From positions 1 to 64,000 of the forward strand of contig JBJYZC010000015.1 in NCBI GenBank assembly GCA_046263755.1: a stretch of 64,000 bases of DNA, given 5' to 3'. A model generated the notes under the pieces. It was not told where the DNA came from. It made no database searches and saw only the letters and a program-made list of their open reading frames with translations. This DNA comes from Lachnocurva sp029100405 (GTDB lineage: Bacteria > Bacillota > Clostridia > Lachnospirales > Lachnospiraceae). Shown piece by piece: positions 53,060 to 60,882 of the stretch. The position numbers were made by a program, and so were the translations under genes. How positions within the stretch are numbered: position 1 is the first letter of the stretch; every line of letters begins with the position of its first letter.

Positions 53060-54861
53060 GTCTTCTGGAAATCAAAAACCTGACCTTCACCTACCCTGAC
53101 CGTGACCAGCCGGCTCTTCGAAATATAGACCTCTCCTTTGATTCCGGCGAGTTCGTCCTTCTGACCGGACCATCCGGATGTGGGAAAACCACCCTCCTTC
53201 GTCAGATGAAAAAAGCGCTGATTCCTTATGGAAGAAGCGAGGGTTCGGTGACCTTTCATGGCGTTCCAATCAGCCGGTTAAGGGATCGGGAGGCAGCCGG
53301 TCAGATCGGATATGTCTTCCAGGATCCCGAAAATCAGATCGTAACCGACCGGGTCTGGCACGAGCTGGCTTTCGGCCTGGAGAATCTCGGTTTTCCAAAG
53401 GATGCTATGGATCGAAGGATCGCAGAAGTATCCAACTATTTCGGGATTGCCTCCTGGATGGAACGCGAAACTTCAGATCTGTCCGGCGGGGAAAAGCAGA
53501 TCCTGAATCTGGCCTCGGTTTTGGCTATGGAACCACAGGTCCTCCTTCTGGACGAGCCCACCAGCCAGCTGGACCCCATTGCATCGGCCCGTCTCTATGA
53601 TATGCTCCATCATATTCATGCAGAACTCGGTCTGACTATCCTTTTGTCCGAACACAGGATCGAGAGTCTCTATGCGATGGCGGATCAGGTGGTGCGAATG
53701 GAAGATGGAAGGATCCTTGCCCAGGGCCGGCCGGAAGAGTTAGCAAGGTCCTGCAGGGAGGATTCTCTGGACTTTCCATCCGCCACACGGATCTGGGCGG
53801 GGATAAAAAATACCGGGTCATCGACGATGCCGCCCCTGTCCACCCGTCAGGGACGTGCCTTTCTCCGTACACTCACTTCCGAAGAAATGCAAACTGCCGG
53901 AAGCGACAATAATAATGATCCAAATGATCCAAATGTTCCAAATGTTCCAAATGTTCCATCGAGAGAAATGGGTCCTGCGGAATCTTTGCCGGCAGAACGA
54001 AAGCAAGCGGTAGAAAGGCAGCACCTGACTTCCAAGCGGGCAGAGCAGGATCGGCCCGTCCTCCAGGCACGGGGCCTCTATTTCTCTTACCCGAATTCGC
54101 CTGTCGAACTTCTCCGCGGCTCATCCCTGTCCCTTTCGTCCGGGCAGATCTATGCCATCGTCGGCGGTAACGGCTCCGGCAAGACTACCCTGCTCCGGCT
54201 CCTGTCCGGCCTGCTTCCGCCAAGCCAGGGGAAGTACTTCTGCTTCGATAAGAGAATTCGGTCGATTCGAGATATCAAGAGAGGTTCGAAAGGCCTGGTC
54301 CTGCTTCCGCAGGATCCAAAGGCTCTTTTCCACGGAATTACGGTAGAAGAAGAGTTTCGGGAGATGCTTCCTGTGCCGGGGAGCGAAGAAGAGGCGGATC
54401 GATACCAAAAGAAGATCCAGGCCCTTCTTTCTTCTCTGGGACTTTTCGAACACTCAGAGGCCCATCCCTATGATCTGTCCGGCGGCGAGGCCGAACGGCT
54501 GGCGCTGGGAAAACTCCTTCTTCTGGATCCCCGCCTCCTCCTTCTGGACGAACCCACCAAGGGCCTGGATCCCTGGAATAAGGAAATGCTGGGTCGGCTT
54601 CTTCGAGATCAGGCTTCCAGGGGAAAAAGTATCCTTCTGGTGACTCACGATCTCTCCTTTGCCGCGCATTACGCCGATTGCGTCTCCCTGCTCTTCGACG
54701 GGCGGCTGACACCATCAGAAAAGCCCCGGGACTTTTTCCTCCGAAACCACTTTTATACCACAGCCCCGGCCCGCATGAGTGCCGACTGTCCCTTCCAGGG
54801 CATCACCGTCGAAGAAGTAGTCGAAAACATCAAAGCTCGGCGGAAAGGATGGACTCCATGA
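53056..54861 (+). CDS. ecfA: Fused EcfA1-EcfA2 ATPase
   Basis: 601 aa holding two ABC ATPase domains. Domain one (~1-235): GPSGCGKTT, LSGGEKQ, LLLDEPTSQLDP. Domain two (~335-585): GGNGSGKTT, LSGGEAER, LLLDEPTKGLDP. The linker (~250-330) is low-complexity and includes NDPNDPNVPNVPNVP from a 9-bp repeat. In most Bacillota these are two genes; fused forms are typical of ECF systems dedicated to one vitamin. Overlaps ecfT and the next gene by 4 bp each. Confidence 0.93.
   Translation: MSLLEIKNLTFTYPDRDQPALRNIDLSFDSGEFVLLTGPSGCGKTTLLRQMKKALIPYGRSEGSVTFHGVPISRLRDREAAGQIGYVFQDPENQIVTDRVWHELAFGLENLGFPKDAMDRRIAEVSNYFGIASWMERETSDLSGGEKQILNLASVLAMEPQVLLLDEPTSQLDPIASARLYDMLHHIHAELGLTILLSEHRIESLYAMADQVVRMEDGRILAQGRPEELARSCREDSLDFPSATRIWAGIKNTGSSTMPPLSTRQGRAFLRTLTSEEMQTAGSDNNNDPNDPNVPNVPNVPSREMGPAESLPAERKQAVERQHLTSKRAEQDRPVLQARGLYFSYPNSPVELLRGSSLSLSSGQIYAIVGGNGSGKTTLLRLLSGLLPPSQGKYFCFDKRIRSIRDIKRGSKGLVLLPQDPKALFHGITVEEEFREMLPVPGSEEEADRYQKKIQALLSSLGLFEHSEAHPYDLSGGEAERLALGKLLLLDPRLLLLDEPTKGLDPWNKEMLGRLLRDQASRGKSILLVTHDLSFAAHYADCVSLLFDGRLTPSEKPRDFFLRNHFYTTAPARMSADCPFQGITVEEVVENIKARRKGWTP
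53120..53131 (+). repeat. Exact 12-mer motif GAAATATAGACC
   Basis: Inside ecfA, coding for Arg-Asn-Ile-Asp with the otherwise uncommon ATA codon. Confidence 0.8.
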
Positions 54862-55736
54862 TCTTACGAAATATAGACCATAGCGCTTATCTCTGGATCA
54901 GCCTCCTGCTCCTGGCCGTAAGTATCCTTCCCTTCATCATCCACCTGGAAGGCCGGCGAATCCGGGCTCGCGAAGTAGCCATGCTGTCTCTCCTGTCCGC
55001 AATGACCGTCCTTGGGGACCTCCTTTCTCAGACGGTGCTGCCCATTCAGATGGGAACCGCCATGGTCATTCTCTCCGGTATCGCCTTTGGGCCGGAAACC
55101 GGCTTCCTGGTTGGCTCTCTCAGCCGTTTCCTGGTGAATTTCTTCCTGGGACAGGGCATCTGGACCCCCTGGCAGATGTTTGCCTGGGGACTTTTGGGCT
55201 TTCTGGCCGGGCTCTCCTTCAACAAGGTTTCTCCCAGTCTGAAAGACCCTTATGACCGCTGGAAAGCAAAAAACCAAAGGAACTCCCAGTCCTTCCGCCT
55301 TCTGACGGGGCCCATGCTAAGCCTTATATCTTGTGAGCTTTTGGGCTACATTTCTTATCTGATCCTGCCCTTGGGAGATCATAGTTTCTGGGGCTGGCGG
55401 GTCTATGCTTTCGGATTTCTCGGTCTTCTTCTCGGATTACTCTTCCAGCACAAGCGGCTGCCTGCGGATTCTGTCACCCTGACAGCCTTTGCCTTCGTAA
55501 CCGTTCTCATCCTTTACGGAGGCATTATGAACCTGTCGACCGTATTGACGGCGAATACCCTGTCAGAACTCACGCCCCGGGAGTTTTGGGACAGCGCCCG
55601 GGCTTACTATCTTGCCGGTCTGTCTTATGACTTGTGGCATGCCTTCCGAACTGCATTTATTGTCTTTCTCCTCGGAAATCGCGTGCTTTCACGACTGGAA
55701 CGCGTTAAAATCAAATATGGCTTTTATCGAATTTAA
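54858..55736 (+). CDS. ECF transporter S-component-like membrane protein
   Basis: 292 aa with about seven hydrophobic segments. REVAMLSLLSAMTVLGDLLSQ and FGPETGFLVGSLSRFLVNFFLGQGIWTPWQMFAWGLLG are typical of S components of the ECF type (substrate-binding unit), here larger than the usual ~190 aa. The ATG overlaps the stop of ecfA. Nearby cobalamin genes make cobalamin, or a precursor, the best guess for its substrate; sequence alone does not prove it. Confidence 0.85.
   Translation: MILRNIDHSAYLWISLLLLAVSILPFIIHLEGRRIRAREVAMLSLLSAMTVLGDLLSQTVLPIQMGTAMVILSGIAFGPETGFLVGSLSRFLVNFFLGQGIWTPWQMFAWGLLGFLAGLSFNKVSPSLKDPYDRWKAKNQRNSQSFRLLTGPMLSLISCELLGYISYLILPLGDHSFWGWRVYAFGFLGLLLGLLFQHKRLPADSVTLTAFAFVTVLILYGGIMNLSTVLTANTLSELTPREFWDSARAYYLAGLSYDLWHAFRTAFIVFLLGNRVLSRLERVKIKYGFYRI
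54868..54879 (+). repeat. Exact 12-mer motif GAAATATAGACC
   Basis: Covers codons 4-7 of the S-component gene (Arg-Asn-Ile-Asp). Confidence 0.8.
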
Positions 55737-55828
55737 CTACTTCCGATGCGAAAGAAAATAGAGTAAATTGGAAGCCAAAGGAAAAAGAAAAAAGATGATC
55801 AACACAAAACTGGAAAGGAAACTTGAAA

Positions 55829-57577
55829 ATGAATCTTAGAATCGACACAAGAACGGACTGGAAAAAGAACACAGGAAGGGCAAGGCAAACTTTCACTACC
55901 TTGCTCCTGACTGCCCTTTTGGCAGTCAGCTTGTGCCTTGGAAATGCAGGACTTGCGAAGGCAGAAAGCCCTTCTTATCCCCGCGAACCTGAAAAGACTG
56001 AAGTCAAATGGCAGCAGACGATCAATTCAGATCCTTCATCCTATACAAATAATCCCAGCCAGGTTGTGGAACTCAATGGATTCCTCTATATCGTTGGGAG
56101 CGGTTCACTCTATAAATTGGATCCCAAGGATGGTAAGATCATTTTCAAAAATGATAATGTAGCAAATAGTGACAATGTCTTTCTGACTTCGAACGGAAAG
56201 GATACGATTTTTGTTCAGGATAGTGGCTTTAATTTCGATCCAACTACTTATAAAACTACTTACTATTACAACACCATTCGCGCTTTTGACACCTCGAATC
56301 TTGCAAACAAGTGGACCAACACAGACTTCAAATCGGAATCCCCAAAGATTTCTGGCTATAGCAACTCGCCATTAACTTATGCAGAAACTTATGCAGACAG
56401 CTATCTCTATGGGAACAACGGTGAAACCTTTTTTGCTCTTGACGCCAATAGTGGTCGTACTCTTTGGAGCGTTCGACCAAAATCCGATATCAAGAATTCT
56501 GCTCCTCTGGTAATCGGCAATTTCGTCATTTTCGGCGACAACTCCGGTACTCTCTATTCTTATAACAAAACAGATGGAAAACCGCTTGACAAATTGAACA
56601 TCGACGCAAATCAAGCCATCTACTCTTCCTTCACCTATGATGATGGCAAACTCTATTACATCACCCATAATCCAAATGCCGGATGGGGTAATAGTGCCAG
56701 TCCTGAACTCCACCAGACTATGATCAATTCTACCACCGGAGTCTTTTCCTACGATCAACACGTTACACTCCCTGCCACTGATTCCACCACTACCCCTACC
56801 GTAAAAAATGGAAAAATCTATGTTGGAGGATCCTATGGAAGCGATGGCATCGTAGCTTTGTATGATACAGATCTGAAACTTCTGGGATCCAAAACGATCT
56901 CCGGCATGGGAAAGACCTTTAATATCCAGGCCTTCGATGATCCCGATGATCCGGACAATACCCTCCTCTACAGTGCTGTCTTCGGTTCTTCGAACCCTTC
57001 TGACTATAGCGCCAAGGATCCAGGCACAGCGATCAGCCTGACCGAGAAGAATGGAAAACTTTCTGATCCGATAACCTATGGTTCTCTGACCGTATCTAAG
57101 GCTCCAAACTTCTCCGACGCCCAGATCACCCTGGGTTCCGATGGCACCCTCTACTACTCCAATGATTCCGGTGTCCTACTCGCCCTCAAAGCCAAGGAAA
57201 GCCCTGCTTCTGCCAGCCAATCTGATCAGGAAAACGAAAATGCAAATGAAAAGCCGAAGACTTCTTCTATGAACGACCAGGTGACAGATCCTAAGTCCGT
57301 ATCTTCGACTGGAAACTCCGCTTCCGCTAACTCGACAGTCGGCCTATCAACGGCAGATTCCAAAGCCAACTCCCCAGCAGCCAAATCCACCGGTGCGAAA
57401 TCTTCCTCCAAATCCCCTGCGACCGGAGAGACTCCTTCCTTCCCGCTTCTGCCGCTTGTCCTGTTCGGTCTGGCTGCCGCTGTGTTCGCGGCTACAGGCG
57501 CCAAAGGGTCCGAAAAGAAGAACGAAATGAAGGACGAAATGAAGGACGGAAAGAAGAACATGAGGAGATCCCTATGA
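55829..57577 (+). CDS. Sortase-anchored beta-propeller surface protein
   Basis: 582 aa. A signal peptide (~residues 20-48, ending AKAES) leads to a PQQ-like beta-propeller: repeated blades with LYKLDPKDGKI, TFFALDANSGRTLW and YSYNKTDGKPLDKL. A Ser/Ala/Lys stalk precedes the sorting signal SPATGE, a hydrophobic helix (PLLPLVLFGLAAAVF) and a basic tail, the complete sortase layout. The ATG at 55829 follows AAAGGAA. It overlaps the next gene by 4 bp, tying a cell-wall protein to methionine synthase genes. Confidence 0.85.
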   Translation: MNLRIDTRTDWKKNTGRARQTFTTLLLTALLAVSLCLGNAGLAKAESPSYPREPEKTEVKWQQTINSDPSSYTNNPSQVVELNGFLYIVGSGSLYKLDPKDGKIIFKNDNVANSDNVFLTSNGKDTIFVQDSGFNFDPTTYKTTYYYNTIRAFDTSNLANKWTNTDFKSESPKISGYSNSPLTYAETYADSYLYGNNGETFFALDANSGRTLWSVRPKSDIKNSAPLVIGNFVIFGDNSGTLYSYNKTDGKPLDKLNIDANQAIYSSFTYDDGKLYYITHNPNAGWGNSASPELHQTMINSTTGVFSYDQHVTLPATDSTTTPTVKNGKIYVGGSYGSDGIVALYDTDLKLLGSKTISGMGKTFNIQAFDDPDDPDNTLLYSAVFGSSNPSDYSAKDPGTAISLTEKNGKLSDPITYGSLTVSKAPNFSDAQITLGSDGTLYYSNDSGVLLALKAKESPASASQSDQENENANEKPKTSSMNDQVTDPKSVSSTGNSASANSTVGLSTADSKANSPAAKSTGAKSSSKSPATGETPSFPLLPLVLFGLAAAVFAATGAKGSEKKNEMKDEMKDGKKNMRRSL

Positions 57578-58272
57578 TCCCGATCGTAGACGACCGCATC
57601 CGATCCGTCTGGCTGACCAGGGAAGACCGAAGCGAAGTGCTCCGCTATCTCGGCTACCGGGGGCAGACGATCGGACCGGAATTAGATACACTCTTTTCCG
57701 AAGCGATCAACAAAGTCAACCGGGCAGCCGCTCCGCGTCTCATCTACTGCCGCTATCAAAGAAAAGCGGATGAGAGTCTCCCGGATGATCTATATTTCCT
57801 CACCGGACGAGATATCACAGAACATCTCAAAGGCTGTCAGGAGATCCTTCTCATTGCAGCCACGCTCGGTTCCGGTCTGGACCGGGCCATCCATGTGGAG
57901 GAAGTTCGGGATACAACGAGTGCCCTCATTATGGATTCCGCCGGTTCGACTCTGATTGAAGCTGTCCTGGACAGTTACGAAGCAATGCTTCGGAAGGACC
58001 TTGGAAAGCGGGGGCTCTACCTCACCAGCCGTTTCTCTCCGGGCTACGGAGACCTGCCCCTGGCCAGTCAGAATCCTTTCGGGCAGGCGCTGGAGGTCCA
58101 CCGGATTGGTCTCACCATGACCGCGGAACACATTATGGTGCCAAGAAAATCGGTGACTGCCGTTCTCGGCATCGCCACCCGGCCGCTTCATGAGAAGAAG
58201 AAAAGCTGCGCCAGCTGCAATCTGAATGCCAGCTGCCGCTTCCGTAAAGCCAGTGTCGTTTGCGGCGAATGA
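57574..58272 (+). CDS. Methionine synthase activation-domain protein
   Basis: 232 aa. It matches the C-terminal AdoMet-binding activation domain of MetH: SRFSPGYGDLPLASQ, HRIGLTMTAEHIMVPRKSV, AVLGIATRP. In this organism the domain is a separate protein, as in many Clostridia. The C-terminus adds a Cys cluster (CASCNLNASC) of possible metal-binding role. It reactivates MetH when cobalamin is oxidised. Start codon overlaps the previous gene's stop. Confidence 0.88.
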   Translation: MIPIVDDRIRSVWLTREDRSEVLRYLGYRGQTIGPELDTLFSEAINKVNRAAAPRLIYCRYQRKADESLPDDLYFLTGRDITEHLKGCQEILLIAATLGSGLDRAIHVEEVRDTTSALIMDSAGSTLIEAVLDSYEAMLRKDLGKRGLYLTSRFSPGYGDLPLASQNPFGQALEVHRIGLTMTAEHIMVPRKSVTAVLGIATRPLHEKKKSCASCNLNASCRFRKASVVCGE

Positions 58273-58365
58273 ATAAAGGAAGTGCCTTTTTGAGAAGCCG
58301 GCATTCCATAAAAAACTGAAAAAGGCAAAAGAGATATTGTTTTGGAAGAAGGACAGAATAAAAAG

Positions 58366-60870
58366 ATGAAAAAGATCACTCTGCTGGACGGTGGCATGGG
58401 TACCATGCTGCAGGCCCGGGGACTTGCCCCGGGAGAACATCCGGAAGTTTTTGGTTTCAACCATCCGGATATCATAAGAACGATTCATATGAGCTATATC
58501 GATGCCGGCTCCCGGATCATTTATGCCAATACCTTCGGCGCAAATCCGCGGAAACTGGCCGGCCAGCCGATCGACACCAGGACGGCCATTACGAATGCCA
58601 TTCATTCTGCCCGGCAGGCTGCCGACGCCGGAGCCGAACGCTATGGAGAGAAGGTTGCTGTTGCCCTGGATCTCGGTCCCATCGGAGAACTCCTGGAGCC
58701 CTTAGGTACCGTCACTTTCGAGGATGCCTACGAAGCCTATAAAGAATCCGTTCTGGCCGGGAAAGAAGCCGGCGCAGACCTCATTCTATTCGAGACCTTT
58801 ACGGATCTCTTAGATGCCAAAGCCGCTGTCCTGGCTGCGAAGGAGAATTCCGACCTTCCGGTCTGGATCACCATGACCTTCGAAGCATCCGGCCGGACCT
58901 TCACAGGAACAGCCCTCGGCGCTTTCGCTATGACCATGGAGGGCCTGGGCGTTGATGCACTTGGCATCAACTGTTCTCTCGGCCCTTCCGAGATCCTGCC
59001 CCTGGCCCGGGAACTCTCGGAATGGACCAGTCTTCCTCTGATCATCAAGCCCAATGCCGGTCTGCCTGATCCGGAAACCGGTGAATACCTCCTGTCGGCA
59101 GAAAATTTTTCAGAAGAAATGAAGGCCTATCTGGACCTTCCCCTGATTGCCATGGGTGGCTGCTGCGGAAGTAATCCCGACTTCATCCGAAGTCTTTGTC
59201 AGATGCTGGACCGGGAAGGGGTGAAAAGAGTCTGCTGGGACGACCACTGTCCGGAGGAATTCTTACGGTCCAAACCCATTCGCCGGGGCATCTGCTCTTC
59301 TACCGACATCTGTGAATTCGGCGGCGTCCGTGTGATCGGCGAGAGGCTCAATCCTACCGGTAAGAAGAAATTCCAGGAAGCCCTGCTTCGTCACGATATG
59401 GACTATATTTGTAAAATTGCCCTGGCAGAAGAGGATGCCGGAGCAGACATTCTGGATGTCAATGTCGGTGTCCCCGGCGGAGACGAAAAGGCTCTCATGG
59501 TCGAAGTCGTAAAGGCTCTCCAGGGCGTCATCTCTCTCCCCCTCCAAATCGATTCCGGCGATGCCGATGTCGTTGCGGCTGCCCTCCGCGTCTATGCCGG
59601 CCGGCCCCTGGTGAATTCAATCACGGCCGATAACGAACGGCTGGACCGTTTCCTGCCCGTTTTGAAAAAATACGGGGCCGCCACCGTCGGCCTCTGCCTG
59701 GATGAAGACGGCATTCCGCAGACGGCGGAAGGGCGATTTCAAAAAGCCCAATACATCCTGGATCGCTGCATGAGTTTCGGCATCCCGAAGGAAGACCTCT
59801 TGATCGACTGCCTGACTCTGACCGTTTCGGCCCAGCAGGACCAGGCCCGTGAGACCTTAGCTGCCCTCCGTATGGTTCACGAAAAGCTCGGACTCCATGC
59901 CTGTCTCGGTGTCAGCAATATCAGCTTCGGCCTGCCGGCCAGAAGTCATATCACAGAAAATTTCCTGATACAGGCCATGCAGTGCGGTCTGGATTTTGCG
60001 ATCATTAATCCAAACACCCTGGCGCTCATGGATGCGGTCTCTGCTTTCAAGGTCCTGTCCGGTGAAGACAAGAATTGCGAAGCCTATATCGAGCGCTTTG
60101 CCAACCGGATTGAGCCGGCTGCGACAAGTTCAGGGCAGAAGGGAAGCGGAAATTCTCCTGCCGGCGCATCTTCCGGGTCAGGAGCCGGCAAAACTTCTGC
60201 TTCCGGTCAGGCTGGTGGAGCCTCTACCGCTTCCGGCCAAACTTCCGAAATGACCGTGGAACAGGCGGTTTTAAAGGGGCTGAAACAGGAGACCCGGACC
60301 CTGTCCGAAGCTCTGTTAGCAGACCACAGCGAAGAAGATGTGATTAACAATTATCTGATCCCCGCCCTGGACAAGGTAGGCGACCTCTATGAGAAGCAGG
60401 TCATCTTCCTGCCCCAGCTCATTTCTTCGGCAAACGCCGCTACGGCTGCCTTCGACATGATTAAGGAAAGGATCCAGGCTCAGGGCAGCGGCGATGTCTC
60501 GAACGGCACGATCGTGATCTGCACGGTCAAGGGCGATATCCATGACATCGGAAAGAACATTGTAAAAGTCATTCTGGAGAACTACGGCTATCGTCTGATC
60601 GACCTGGGCCGGGATGTGCCTGTCGAAAATGTCGTAAAAGCAGCCAGGGAATCCGGCGCCGGCCTGGTCGGCCTGTCTGCCCTCATGACGACGACCCTTC
60701 CGGCTATGGAGGAAACCATCCACGCCGTCCACGCGTCCTGCCCAGGCGTCAAGGTCTTCGTCGGCGGGGCTGTTCTGACACCGGAATATGCCAGGAAAAT
60801 GGGCGCTGACTATTATGCAGCCGATGCAAGAGAATCCGTAGAAGTTGCGAAGAAGGTCTTCGGGAAATAA
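58366..60870 (+). CDS. metH: Cobalamin-dependent methionine synthase lacking the activation domain
   Basis: Converts homocysteine to methionine with methyl-tetrahydrofolate. Domains in order: homocysteine-binding (~1-290; LLDGGMGTMLQ, Zn Cys pair in GGCCGSNPDF), pterin-binding (~315-565; GERLNPTGKKKFQ, DVNVGVPG), B12 cap and B12-binding (~640-830; GDIHDIGKNIV, with the His ligating cobalt). A Gly/Ser/Ala-rich insert (~585-625) between pterin and cap is unusual. No AdoMet domain: it is encoded upstream. ATG 58366 follows AAGGA; TTG at 58342 is an alternative. Confidence 0.94.
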   Translation: MKKITLLDGGMGTMLQARGLAPGEHPEVFGFNHPDIIRTIHMSYIDAGSRIIYANTFGANPRKLAGQPIDTRTAITNAIHSARQAADAGAERYGEKVAVALDLGPIGELLEPLGTVTFEDAYEAYKESVLAGKEAGADLILFETFTDLLDAKAAVLAAKENSDLPVWITMTFEASGRTFTGTALGAFAMTMEGLGVDALGINCSLGPSEILPLARELSEWTSLPLIIKPNAGLPDPETGEYLLSAENFSEEMKAYLDLPLIAMGGCCGSNPDFIRSLCQMLDREGVKRVCWDDHCPEEFLRSKPIRRGICSSTDICEFGGVRVIGERLNPTGKKKFQEALLRHDMDYICKIALAEEDAGADILDVNVGVPGGDEKALMVEVVKALQGVISLPLQIDSGDADVVAAALRVYAGRPLVNSITADNERLDRFLPVLKKYGAATVGLCLDEDGIPQTAEGRFQKAQYILDRCMSFGIPKEDLLIDCLTLTVSAQQDQARETLAALRMVHEKLGLHACLGVSNISFGLPARSHITENFLIQAMQCGLDFAIINPNTLALMDAVSAFKVLSGEDKNCEAYIERFANRIEPAATSSGQKGSGNSPAGASSGSGAGKTSASGQAGGASTASGQTSEMTVEQAVLKGLKQETRTLSEALLADHSEEDVINNYLIPALDKVGDLYEKQVIFLPQLISSANAATAAFDMIKERIQAQGSGDVSNGTIVICTVKGDIHDIGKNIVKVILENYGYRLIDLGRDVPVENVVKAARESGAGLVGLSALMTTTLPAMEETIHAVHASCPGVKVFVGGAVLTPEYARKMGADYYAADARESVEVAKKVFGK

Positions 60871-60882
60871 GGAGGAGACAAA

